Of a stretch of DNA of 64,000 bases, positions 10,242 through 19,337 are shown in pieces. The notes under the pieces are model-generated. The model did no database searches. It worked only from the letters and a program-made list of their open reading frames with translations, and was not told the DNA's origin. Every line of letters begins with the position of its first letter. Position 1 is the stretch's first letter. The stretch is from Spirochaetaceae bacterium. Lineage in GTDB: Bacteria > Spirochaetota > Spirochaetia > DSM-27196 > PWMO01. The stretch spans positions 1 through 64,000 of the forward strand of contig RECP01000063.1 of the NCBI GenBank assembly GCA_007693945.1, written 5' to 3'. The position numbers and the translations under genes were made by a program.

Positions 10242-10733
10242 ATGGCGCAGGGAGAGATCGGCGTGGTAAAGCAACCAGATTGGCAGCGGTTGGCAGAAGC
10301 AGTGGTATTCATTCTGATCGGTGTCGCTATCCTGTTGCTGATACCGTCGCAGGTTGCCGCCACGCCGTCGGTCCGGACCCGAACATCGCCGGCGTTCATT
10401 CCGCGGGTGGTGGCCGTTCTGCTGATAGCTGCCGGCGTCGCCATGCTGGTTGTGGCGTTTGCCGGCCGCGAGAAGCAGAAGCAGGCCACGTTCGAGCGGC
10501 AAGGTACTATGCGTGTCGTCGCTGCCATGCTGTTGCTGCTGGCGTACTCGATGCTCTTCGCCACGGTGGGGTTTGTCGTCACCAGCGCGCTGTTCCTGGC
10601 TGTATTCAGTGTAATGTTCGGCGCGCGCAGCGTGTTCAAGATAGCCGCGGCGGCGGTCTGTGTCCCGATTGTCGTGTGGCTACTGTTTGAATACGTGTTT
10701 CGTGTTCCCCTGCCTCACGGCCTGCTGTTCTAA
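10242..10733 (+). CDS. Tripartite tricarboxylate transporter small membrane protein (TctB-like)
   Basis: Four hydrophobic segments, position between tctC-like and tctA-like genes. Confidence 0.82.
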   Translation: MAQGEIGVVKQPDWQRLAEAVVFILIGVAILLLIPSQVAATPSVRTRTSPAFIPRVVAVLLIAAGVAMLVVAFAGREKQKQATFERQGTMRVVAAMLLLLAYSMLFATVGFVVTSALFLAVFSVMFGARSVFKIAAAAVCVPIVVWLLFEYVFRVPLPHGLLF

Positions 10734-10758
10734 GTGCTCATACAAGCGGGGGAAGACG

Positions 10759-12252
10759 GTGTTCGACGTCCTGTTCAGTGCGATCTCGATATTCTTCACA
10801 CTCCAGAACATGCTCGTTGTGATCCTGGGGCTCTTCATCGGTATCACGATCGGTGCAATTCCGGGTCTCAACGTTCCGATGACCGTCGCCCTGCTGCTTC
10901 CGATCACGTTCTACATGGATCCCGTTGCCGGACTCAGTTTACTGATGGGGGTCTACAAGGGGGGCACGTACGGGGGCTCGATATCCGCGGTTCTGCTCAA
11001 CACGCCCGGGGCACCGGCCGCCGCAGTCACCGGTATCGACGGCTATCCGCTGGCACAGCAGGGCAAGGCCGGCAAGGCGCTGCGCGCCTCGATCTACGGC
11101 TCGGTCATCGGTGAGTTCATCGCCGACATCGTATTGATCAGTCTGGCGGCCCAGATCGCCCGCGTTGCTCTCAGATTCGGACCGACCGAGAAGTTCTCGC
11201 TGGTGGTCTTCGCACTGGTGACTATCGGCGTGGTATCGAGCCGCCACAAGCTGAAAGGCATCGCCGCCGGTCTGCTGGGGATTGCCTTCTACACTGTCGG
11301 GATCGAACCGGTTTCGGCGGCAACGCGCTTCACATTCGGGATCTTCCAGCTCATCGGCGGCGTACCGTTCCTGCCGATGCTGATCGGACTGTTTGCCGTA
11401 TCCGAGTTCTTCGTGCATATCGAAAGGAAGAGCGGCGCCGGCGGCGCGGAAACGGTGGTTCCCGTCTCATCGCGGCGTGAGGACAACTACGTTACGTGGG
11501 CCGAGTTCAAGGCGAGCATCCGGACCGTGCTACGGTCAACGGCTATCGGTATCGGAATAGGGGCTCTTCCCGGCAGCGGATCGGCGATCTCAGCCTACGT
11601 CTCATACGGTGCTGCCAAGAGCGCCTCCCGGAATCCGGAGTCATTTGGTGAAGGCTCTCTGGAAGGCGTGTTTGCCGCGGAAACCGCCAACAACGCCGCC
11701 GTGGGAGGTGCGTTGATACCGCTGCTGACGCTGGGAATTCCCGGCGATGCCATTACGGCCATTCTGCTGGGTGTGTTTCTGGTGCACGGCATCGTGCCCG
11801 GCCCCGAGCTGTTCACCCGCTCAGCGGACATCATCTACCCGGTGTTTGTCGGACTGATTGTGGCCAACATCCTGCATTACGTCATCGCGTCGGCCGGCCT
11901 GCGGCTGTTCATGCGGGTCATCCAGGTCAGCCGGGCACTGCTGTTTCCGGCCGTCATCGTTATCTGCGTAACCGGGGCCTACACGGTCAGCAGCACCGTC
12001 TTTGACGTCTACATAATGCTCTTCTTCGGCATCCTCGGTTACCTTATGAAGAAGTTCGACTTCCCTGTCGCGCCGCTGCTGATGGGCTACATCCTCGGCA
12101 GCCTGCTGGAAAAATCGCTGGTCCAGGCCCTGATTGTAGGCCGGGGCTCGCTGCTTCCGTTTGTGACCCGTCCTATCTCGCTGCTGTTTCTGCTGCTGAC
12201 GCTGTTCTTCGTGGTCTGGTCGGCAATCGGCCACCGCAGACAGTGCCGCTGA
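10759..12252 (+). CDS. Tripartite tricarboxylate transporter large permease (TctA-like)
   Basis: IGAIPGLNVPMTVALLLPITFYMDP and YGGSISAVLLNTPGAPAAAVT, hallmark TctA motifs. Confidence 0.93.
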   Translation: MFDVLFSAISIFFTLQNMLVVILGLFIGITIGAIPGLNVPMTVALLLPITFYMDPVAGLSLLMGVYKGGTYGGSISAVLLNTPGAPAAAVTGIDGYPLAQQGKAGKALRASIYGSVIGEFIADIVLISLAAQIARVALRFGPTEKFSLVVFALVTIGVVSSRHKLKGIAAGLLGIAFYTVGIEPVSAATRFTFGIFQLIGGVPFLPMLIGLFAVSEFFVHIERKSGAGGAETVVPVSSRREDNYVTWAEFKASIRTVLRSTAIGIGIGALPGSGSAISAYVSYGAAKSASRNPESFGEGSLEGVFAAETANNAAVGGALIPLLTLGIPGDAITAILLGVFLVHGIVPGPELFTRSADIIYPVFVGLIVANILHYVIASAGLRLFMRVIQVSRALLFPAVIVICVTGAYTVSSTVFDVYIMLFFGILGYLMKKFDFPVAPLLMGYILGSLLEKSLVQALIVGRGSLLPFVTRPISLLFLLLTLFFVVWSAIGHRRQCR

Positions 12253-12329
12253 GCCTCGGCTCGCAGGTGCAGCACACCAACCGCCACCGCACGGTCGAGT
12301 CAAGAGCTGCTGCGAGAGTTCACTTCTTC

Positions 12330-12387
12330 TTGACAGACCGTTACACACAGGATACGCTTGCCAATCACGCATTGTTGCATGCAACAA
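12330..12387 (+). promoter_or_regulatory. Putative promoter (TTGACA-N17-TACGCT) followed by LacI-type operator TTGTTGCATGCAACAA
   Basis: -35 12330-12335, -10 12353-12358; perfect 16-bp palindrome 12372-12387 near the expected TSS. Confidence 0.6.
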
Positions 12388-12409
12388 CTATGAAGGGACG
12401 GTATGCGTC

Positions 12410-13213
12410 ATGTTGGAACGAGACAGGCCTGTGGCGCTGGTTACCGGTGCCAGCAGAGGGATCGGTCGCGGAATCGCGCTCGAGCTGGCGCAGAAAGGAT
12501 ACTCGGTGGCCATAAACTACGCCGGGAACCGCAAGGCGGCCGAAGAGACGCGGGCGGCGTGTGCTGAACGCGGCGGCCGTGATTGTGCGGTCTTCCAGGC
12601 CAACATCGGTTCCGCTGCCGACCGCGCGCGCCTGGTGGACGAAATCTGGGAGCGCTTCGGCACGGTCGACGCTCTGGTCAACAACGCCGGCATCGGCCCC
12701 AGCCAGAGGCTGGACATCACCGAGGCCACCGAAGAGTCGTTTCACGAGGTGATCGACGTCAACCTCACCGGTCCGTACTTCCTGACGCAGGCGATAGTGC
12801 GCCGCTGGCTCGGTCTGGAGCAAGGAGCCGCGGCGCAGCCCAGCCGGATCGACTCCGGCCGCAAGGTGGTCTTTGTCGGCTCAATCTCCGCCGACACTGC
12901 CTCGATACAGCGCGGCGAGTACTGCATATCCAAGGCCGGCCTGGCAATGGCCGTTCGCCTGTGGGCTGCCCGGCTTGCCGCCGATGACATCCAGGTCTAT
13001 GAGGTTCGCCCGGGCATCATGGAGACCGATATGACCAGTCGGGTAAAAGCCAAGTACGATGCCCTGATTGCCGACGGCCTGATCCCTCAGAATCGTTGGG
13101 GCACGCCTCAGGATGTAGGCAGACTGGTACGCGCCATCCTGGACGGTGACCTGGCCTACTCAACCGGAGCGGTTATTCACTCCGACGGCGGGTTCCACCT
13201 GTCACGACTGTAG
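12410..13213 (+). CDS. Short-chain dehydrogenase/reductase (3-ketoacyl reductase type)
   Basis: VALVTGASRGIGRGIALEL, NNAG, YCISKAGLAMAVR motifs. Confidence 0.92.
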   Translation: MLERDRPVALVTGASRGIGRGIALELAQKGYSVAINYAGNRKAAEETRAACAERGGRDCAVFQANIGSAADRARLVDEIWERFGTVDALVNNAGIGPSQRLDITEATEESFHEVIDVNLTGPYFLTQAIVRRWLGLEQGAAAQPSRIDSGRKVVFVGSISADTASIQRGEYCISKAGLAMAVRLWAARLAADDIQVYEVRPGIMETDMTSRVKAKYDALIADGLIPQNRWGTPQDVGRLVRAILDGDLAYSTGAVIHSDGGFHLSRL

Positions 13214-13224
13214 GAGCCAAGACG

Positions 13225-14043
13225 ATGCAGGACCTCTCTCGACTCTGTATTCACACCGCGACCACCAAACCGTGGAGCATCGAAATCGCGGTGGAGCAGT
13301 ACGCACGCGCCAACGTGGCCGGCATAACCGTGTGGCGTGATGCGTTGACCGGCCGCAACCCGGCAACCGTGGGGCGTGCGATCCGTGACGCCGGGCTGGA
13401 GGTAGTCAGCCTGTGTCGCGGCGGATTCTTCCCGTCCGTTGACGCCGACGCCCGGGCACGCGCGCAGGCCGACAACCTGCGCGCTGTTGAGGAGGCCGAA
13501 GCCCTGGGAGCGCCGCTGATCGTGCTGGTATGCGGCGCCGACCCCGCGCAATCGCTCGATGATTCGCGCGCGCAGATCATCGAAGGTATCCGTGCCGTTG
13601 CCGGCCGGGCACAGGACGCCGGCGTCAGGCTGGCCATTGAGCCGCTGCACCCGATGTACGCCGACGCGAAGTCGGCCGTTAACACAATGCAGAGCGCCAA
13701 CGACATGTGTGACGCAATTCAACTGCCGAACGTCGGTGTTGCCGTGGATGTATACCACATCTGGTGGGATCCGGGTGCATTCGACCAGATAGCGCGCTGC
13801 GGCACGGCAGGCCGTCTGTTTGCGTTTCATGTTTGCGACTGGCGCGTTCCAACGCGCGACTTGCTGCTTGACCGCGGTCTGATGGGGGAAGGGTGCATCG
13901 ACATCCCGCGCTTCCGCAGCGCCGTCGAAAAAGCGGGGTTCAGCGGCTTCAACGAAGTTGAGATCTTCTCGACCGACTACTGGAGTGGCGACCAGTCGGC
14001 ATACCTGCAACGCATCATAGAGGCTTACAGGCAACACGTATAG
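13225..14043 (+). CDS. Sugar phosphate isomerase/epimerase (xylose isomerase-like TIM barrel)
   Basis: LAIEPLHPMYADAKSAVNT, VGVAVDVYHIWWDP, FNEVEIFSTDYW. Confidence 0.88.
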   Translation: MQDLSRLCIHTATTKPWSIEIAVEQYARANVAGITVWRDALTGRNPATVGRAIRDAGLEVVSLCRGGFFPSVDADARARAQADNLRAVEEAEALGAPLIVLVCGADPAQSLDDSRAQIIEGIRAVAGRAQDAGVRLAIEPLHPMYADAKSAVNTMQSANDMCDAIQLPNVGVAVDVYHIWWDPGAFDQIARCGTAGRLFAFHVCDWRVPTRDLLLDRGLMGEGCIDIPRFRSAVEKAGFSGFNEVEIFSTDYWSGDQSAYLQRIIEAYRQHV

Positions 14044-14093
14044 GCACGCAGAGGCACGGGCGAAACAGAGTCACACACGCAAGGAGAGAATCG

Positions 14094-15239
14094 ATGCAAC
14101 GCACAATCGGGATTATCATGAACGGCGTCACCGGTCGCATGGGTACCAACCAGCATCTGGAGCGGTCGATTATCGCCATCCGCGACCGGGGCGGAGTCCG
14201 TCTGGCCAATGGCGACACACTCATGCCTGAGCCGGTGCTGGTCGGTCGTAACCGCGGCAAACTGGAGGCGCTGGCCCACAGGTATCAGGTCGCGCAGTTC
14301 ACCACCGACCTCGATGCCGCACTGGCCGATTCCGCCAACGAGATATACTTTGACGCTCAGGTGACACAGTTACGCGTCCCCGCCGTGAAAAAGGCAATTG
14401 CTGCCGGCAAGTCGATCTACTGCGAGAAGCCAACCGCCGAGAACACCGACGACGCACTGGCTCTGTACCACCAGGCTGAAGCGGCCGGGCTCAAGCACGG
14501 AGTGGTACAGGATAAACTGTGGCTGCCCGGGCTGCTGAAGCTCAAGTATCTGATTGACGGGGGTTTCTTCGGGCGCATCGTCAACGTACGCATGGAGTTC
14601 GGCTACTGGGTATTCGACGGATTCCGGCAGACCGCTCAGCGCCCGTCGTGGAACTACCGCAAGGAGGACGGCGGCGGGATTTTTGTCGACATGTTCCCGC
14701 ACTGGCGCTATGTAGTGGACAATCTGTTTGGTCCCATCAAGGCGATCTCGGCCGTGGGCGCTATCACCATTCCCCGCCGCGTTGACGAGAACGGAACTCC
14801 GTACGATTCAACCGCCGAGGACACCGCCTACGCGACGTTTGAACTGCAGAACGGGGTCTTTGTGCACTTCAACAGCTCGTGGCAGATCAGGTTGCGGCGT
14901 GACGAGATCATGGGCCTGCAGGTCGACGGTACCGACGGATCGGCCTGGGTCGGCCTGCGCGATGTCTTTATCCAGAGCGAAGGTGCCACACCCAAGCCGG
15001 TCTGGAATCCCGACATCCCCAACCCGGTCGACTTCTATGAAAACTGGACCAGGATGCCCGACCGCGATCCGTACGAAAACGCGTTCAAAGTGCAGTGGGA
15101 GCTGTTTCTCAAGCATCACGCCGCTGAGGGCGACTTCCACTGGAACCTGCTCGAGGCTGCCAAGGGCGTGCAACTGGCAGAGCTGGGCCTGGAGAGCTGG
15201 AAGCAGCGCGCCTGGATGGACGTGCCGAAGCTGTCCTAA
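14094..15239 (+). CDS. Gfo/Idh/MocA family oxidoreductase
   Basis: SIYCEKPTAENTDDALAL motif; C-terminal GFO_IDH-type domain. Confidence 0.88.
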   Translation: MQRTIGIIMNGVTGRMGTNQHLERSIIAIRDRGGVRLANGDTLMPEPVLVGRNRGKLEALAHRYQVAQFTTDLDAALADSANEIYFDAQVTQLRVPAVKKAIAAGKSIYCEKPTAENTDDALALYHQAEAAGLKHGVVQDKLWLPGLLKLKYLIDGGFFGRIVNVRMEFGYWVFDGFRQTAQRPSWNYRKEDGGGIFVDMFPHWRYVVDNLFGPIKAISAVGAITIPRRVDENGTPYDSTAEDTAYATFELQNGVFVHFNSSWQIRLRRDEIMGLQVDGTDGSAWVGLRDVFIQSEGATPKPVWNPDIPNPVDFYENWTRMPDRDPYENAFKVQWELFLKHHAAEGDFHWNLLEAAKGVQLAELGLESWKQRAWMDVPKLS

Positions 15240-16570
15240 GGACCGGGCGCACCCGGAACGCCGGCCGGCAGACTTCCGGCGCGCTGCCGCAGTGTGAAAT
15301 AGATGTTGCGGCAGCGCGTTTCGGTCACCAGGACGGCGCCGAGGGTACCGAACGCGGCACCGGCGACGCAGACGTAGAGCGCGTAGCGGTAGGCGGTTGC
15401 GACGGCAACAATCGGTTCAAAGCTGTCCAGAACGCGTCCCATGATCACCGGGATCAGCGCCGAGCCAACGAACCCGCCGACATTGACAACCGAAGTCGAG
15501 GTGCCCGAGAACGCCGGATGATTAACCTCCTTGCCGCACGGCAGGGCGGTCATGGTTACGCCGGCCGCCAGGCCGATAGCGAGTATCAGCGCGCGCAGGG
15601 CGGCGACGCTCTGAACCGTCCCGCTGACAAACGTCACCCACAGCACCAGATAGATCGAGGAGCAGACAATCATCGGCAGCCGACGGCGGCGCACGGCATC
15701 GGATATGCGCGCGAACAGGACGCCACCGACCGCAATGCCGATAACCGCCATCGTAAGCAATCCGGCCGCCTGTTCAGCGGGAACCCCCAGTGCCAGCACC
15801 AGGTAACTCTGGCCCCAGGTTCCCGCCAGGCCGATAAAGGAACCGTAGACGCCCGCAAACATCAGCCACGGCGGCCAGGTGCGCCGGTTGCGCAGCGTGG
15901 CTGCCAGTTCACGCCGCAGGCTGGTTCCGCCGGGCGGCAAGACGGGCTCGCTACGGTGCCGCGCGGGAGGCCGATCACGAACGATAGTGTAGCAGAGTAA
16001 CGCGCTCAAGGCGCTGAACAGCGCAACGGCCAGCAAAGCGGTGCGCCACCCCCAGCGCTGCGACGCCAGATAGAGTGGAGTCTGGGCCCCTATGGCGCCG
16101 AGAGTTCCTACCCCGGCCGTCAAACCGGTCAAGGTGGCGAACTCGCCTTCACTGAACCAGAGCGCCAGCACCTTCAGAATGGCAACAAACACGGTCGAAA
16201 CCCCGATCCCGATGACCATGCGCCCCAGAAACAGCGCCGCGGACGAACCGGCCAGCGCGAACAGAGCCGAGCCGAGTGCCGTAATCAGGGCGGCCATTGT
16301 CACGGTTCGTCGCGGCCCAAGCGAATCGGACAGAATTCCGGCCGGAATCTGCAGTATGGCGTAGGCGTAGAAGTACGCGGCCCCAATCTGGGCAAACGCC
16401 GTAGCCGACAGCGAAAACTGCGCGGCGAGATCCTCACGCAGGACACCTATTGAGAGTCGGTGGAAATAGACCACCGTGTACGGGAGAATCAGCACTGCCC
16501 ACAGTAGCCAGCGATACGATGTGTCGTGTGTGCGATCTATGCTGGTAACCCTCGTGCCCGACCCGTGCAA
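15236..16570 (-). CDS. MFS transporter
   Basis: Twelve hydrophobic segments, MFS motif LSDSLGPRRTVTMAA; convergent overlap with the preceding gene. Confidence 0.88.
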   Translation of the reverse strand: MHGSGTRVTSIDRTHDTSYRWLLWAVLILPYTVVYFHRLSIGVLREDLAAQFSLSATAFAQIGAAYFYAYAILQIPAGILSDSLGPRRTVTMAALITALGSALFALAGSSAALFLGRMVIGIGVSTVFVAILKVLALWFSEGEFATLTGLTAGVGTLGAIGAQTPLYLASQRWGWRTALLAVALFSALSALLCYTIVRDRPPARHRSEPVLPPGGTSLRRELAATLRNRRTWPPWLMFAGVYGSFIGLAGTWGQSYLVLALGVPAEQAAGLLTMAVIGIAVGGVLFARISDAVRRRRLPMIVCSSIYLVLWVTFVSGTVQSVAALRALILAIGLAAGVTMTALPCGKEVNHPAFSGTSTSVVNVGGFVGSALIPVIMGRVLDSFEPIVAVATAYRYALYVCVAGAAFGTLGAVLVTETRCRNIYFTLRQRAGSLPAGVPGAPGP

Positions 16571-16588
16571 CCCTCACTCTGTGCGAGA

Positions 16589-18322
16589 TCAGGCCGGTTC
16601 CCAGGTGGAGATAAATGTTTCCAGTACATTACCCTTTGTCACCGGCAGTAGCAAGTGCGACGGGTTTTGGCGGTTGTGGTATACGGTGACCCGTGACGGA
16701 GCCTGCCGCCGAATGTGCCCGCGGGCTGCCGTGGGCTCATGGTCGTGTCGGGGCTCATCGTCGGTACAGCGTATCCGCAAGCCTATCCGTGACCCGGCCT
16801 TGAACAGAGAGCCTACAGGCGCAAGGGGGATGTTGAACTCGTAAATGCTGCCCGGCACCAGCGGATCTCGCGCCGTGTGCGCGTGATACGGCAACCACGG
16901 TCTGGATTGCCGCTCATCGACCCGTCGCTGGGATCCCCGGAGAAACCCCCGCGAGAGAATCTTTTCGCGGTCGCCGCCATCCCTTTCCACTAACGTGGCG
17001 AAGAACAACACTTCTTCGTCGGTTGTGGAGGCAAACAGGTTGAGCACGATGCTGCCTATGACCTCGGTCTGCTCGACAAACCGCGCCGACCAGAACTCGA
17101 TGTGCCCACGACCCCAGGGAGAATCATCGAACGAAGTCTGGCCTTCGTTGGGCCAGTGTTCACGTTCAAACAGATACCCCTTCTCGTGCAGATAGAAAGG
17201 GGTCCAGCGGGTCCCGGCCAGAGGATAGTTGTCAGTCTCCTTCCAGCTGTCGCTGCCGTTGACAAAGATCCTGATCGGAGCTTCATCCATCAATCCGGTG
17301 TCAATGCCTTTCAGCCAGTGATCAAACCAGCGCAATGACTCATACGCCAGCTGATACATCGGACGATCAAGATGCATCGGCCCGATGAGCATCTTCCTGG
17401 GCGTCTCGATGGCCTGCCAGCTGCGGAATGCCGCCGGCAGGTGCAACGCGTAATGGTCCCAGCAGCAGCCGATATAGCACGGTATGCGTATCTTCGAGTA
17501 GTCGAGTACGCGCTCCTGCCAGTAGGGGCTGAACTGCGGATTCAACAGAATATCGACAACCAGCGAATTAGCGCCCCGAGCAGGCTCCCGCAGACACTCG
17601 ACCAGAATCGGAATCGAACGTATGTCCTCATCCTGCAGCAGTACGTCGATTGCCTGATAGTATTGCCGCTCTCCAAGAGTCTCAAGCGAGTAGTTGTACG
17701 GTCGTGCATTCAGGCTGCGGCACCACCTGGCCTGCCACTCGTATCCCAGAATGCCACCGTGATAGAAATTGTCGCGATACTGATCGGTCGAAGCGCACGG
17801 GGCAAACACGGTGCGCAGATGCGGCGGGGCCGGATCCTGGGCGGCGATAAAGAGCGACAGGAACGCGAAGTACGAGATTCCGTGCATGGCGACGTTGCCG
17901 TCACACCACGGCTGTTCGGCAATCCACTCGATCACCTCGTAACCGTCTCGAACCTCGCGCGGTCCGGTGAGATGGAATTCACCTTCAGACTTTCCCGTGC
18001 CGCGCACATTGCCGATGACATGCACGTATCCGCGCATCGCATAGAAGTATGGATCGCCCGATTCCAGCGAGGCGTTGCCCTTTTCGCGGCCAGTCCCTAT
18101 GCCCAGCTGGCCGCTGGGTACCATGTCGCGCGGCAACAGCGGAGCCGCCTGCCCGCGCTGATCATACGGGTGCAACCCCAGAATGGCCGGAAAACGGCCG
18201 CCGGCTGCAGGACGCCAGATGTCAACGTTGATATGCACACCGTCGGAAAGCGGAACTCTCACGTCGCGATCAACGGCGACCTCATACTGCCTGGGCGACG
18301 TACTCCAATTCGTGCCGAACAC
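16589..18322 (-). CDS. CocE/NonD family hydrolase (X-Pro dipeptidyl-peptidase-like)
   Basis: RDVRVPLSDGVHINVDIWRPA, GNVAMHGISYFAFLSLFIAAQ nucleophile elbow, galactose-binding-like C-terminus. Confidence 0.88.
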   Translation of the reverse strand: MFGTNWSTSPRQYEVAVDRDVRVPLSDGVHINVDIWRPAAGGRFPAILGLHPYDQRGQAAPLLPRDMVPSGQLGIGTGREKGNASLESGDPYFYAMRGYVHVIGNVRGTGKSEGEFHLTGPREVRDGYEVIEWIAEQPWCDGNVAMHGISYFAFLSLFIAAQDPAPPHLRTVFAPCASTDQYRDNFYHGGILGYEWQARWCRSLNARPYNYSLETLGERQYYQAIDVLLQDEDIRSIPILVECLREPARGANSLVVDILLNPQFSPYWQERVLDYSKIRIPCYIGCCWDHYALHLPAAFRSWQAIETPRKMLIGPMHLDRPMYQLAYESLRWFDHWLKGIDTGLMDEAPIRIFVNGSDSWKETDNYPLAGTRWTPFYLHEKGYLFEREHWPNEGQTSFDDSPWGRGHIEFWSARFVEQTEVIGSIVLNLFASTTDEEVLFFATLVERDGGDREKILSRGFLRGSQRRVDERQSRPWLPYHAHTARDPLVPGSIYEFNIPLAPVGSLFKAGSRIGLRIRCTDDEPRHDHEPTAARGHIRRQAPSRVTVYHNRQNPSHLLLPVTKGNVLETFISTWEPA

Positions 18323-18325
18323 GCC

Positions 18326-19318
18326 TCAGCTCCCGTCGATTGTGACCACAGAACCGGTCTCAAAGGAGCGAATGGTGGCTTCTATGAGGCGCGTGGCGGC
18401 CAATGCATCGCGCGCGGGGGCCGGATCCGGGTTGCCGTGTATGACCGCATCCAGAAACGCCTCGATCCGGTTATCGATTGTCAGGTTGAAATCGTACTCG
18501 GACTGCACGTCGCGCCTGGTGTAGTTCACCGGTGTCCATACCGTTGCTTCTTGCCTGTCGTGCTGATAATAGGTCAGGCCGGCCGTTACGTTGTCCAGCA
18601 CCAAACGCCCTTTGGTACCGCCCACCTCGACGCGTTCCATCGGATGCACATTGGACATGTCGTAGCTGCCGACCAGCGCACCGACGGCGCCGTTGTTGAA
18701 CAGCATGCCGACGGCGCAGTTGGAATGGAAGGTACGCCCCGGCGGCCTGGAGAGAAAGCCGTGAACCTGGCGGATCTCTCCGGCAAGGTAGCGCAGCATG
18801 TCGAACGAGTGCCCGTGAAGCGAGCGCAGGTGGAAGTACTCGCTGACTTCCGCCGTCACCGCTATGGTCAGCCACATGTTCACAAAGCAGATATCGCCGA
18901 TATCACCGTCCATAATCCGCCGTTTGGCCGTCTGCGCCACCCGTGCGAACCGGTGATTGAAGTTGGCGCCCAGCAACACTCCCCGGCGATCGGCAGCCTC
19001 GATCATCGTCTCGATGTCCGGGACGTTGCCGGACATCGGTTTCTCGCACAGCACGTGCGCGCCCGCTTCTATTGCCGGCAGCACGCATTCGAGATGGTGT
19101 GCGGCGTCGGTGCATACGCTCACGACATCGGGCCTCTGTGCGGCCAGCATCTGCTGCAGCACGGTATATCCGGGTACGCCGGTGCGCGCGGCAACCGCGT
19201 TCACGCGGTCACCGTCGAGGTCACAGACCCCTGCCAGCCGGACGCGCCGGCCGCGCGCGTAGGAGTTGGCGTGAATTGAGCCCATCCGTCCGCAGCCGAT
19301 CACGGCAGCTTTCAACAT
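18326..19318 (-). CDS. Gfo/Idh/MocA family oxidoreductase
   Basis: MLKAAVIGCGRMGSIHANSY and VLCEKPMSGNVPDIETM. Confidence 0.92.
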   Translation of the reverse strand: MLKAAVIGCGRMGSIHANSYARGRRVRLAGVCDLDGDRVNAVAARTGVPGYTVLQQMLAAQRPDVVSVCTDAAHHLECVLPAIEAGAHVLCEKPMSGNVPDIETMIEAADRRGVLLGANFNHRFARVAQTAKRRIMDGDIGDICFVNMWLTIAVTAEVSEYFHLRSLHGHSFDMLRYLAGEIRQVHGFLSRPPGRTFHSNCAVGMLFNNGAVGALVGSYDMSNVHPMERVEVGGTKGRLVLDNVTAGLTYYQHDRQEATVWTPVNYTRRDVQSEYDFNLTIDNRIEAFLDAVIHGNPDPAPARDALAATRLIEATIRSFETGSVVTIDGS

Positions 19319-19337
19319 CACGCCCTCTGTTCCAAGC

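Noticed and set aside
17372-19279. 635-aa plus-strand ORF
   Set aside because: Antisense to the well-supported CocE/NonD hydrolase and Gfo/Idh genes; the sequence has no recognisable domain and reflects high-GC third-position bias.
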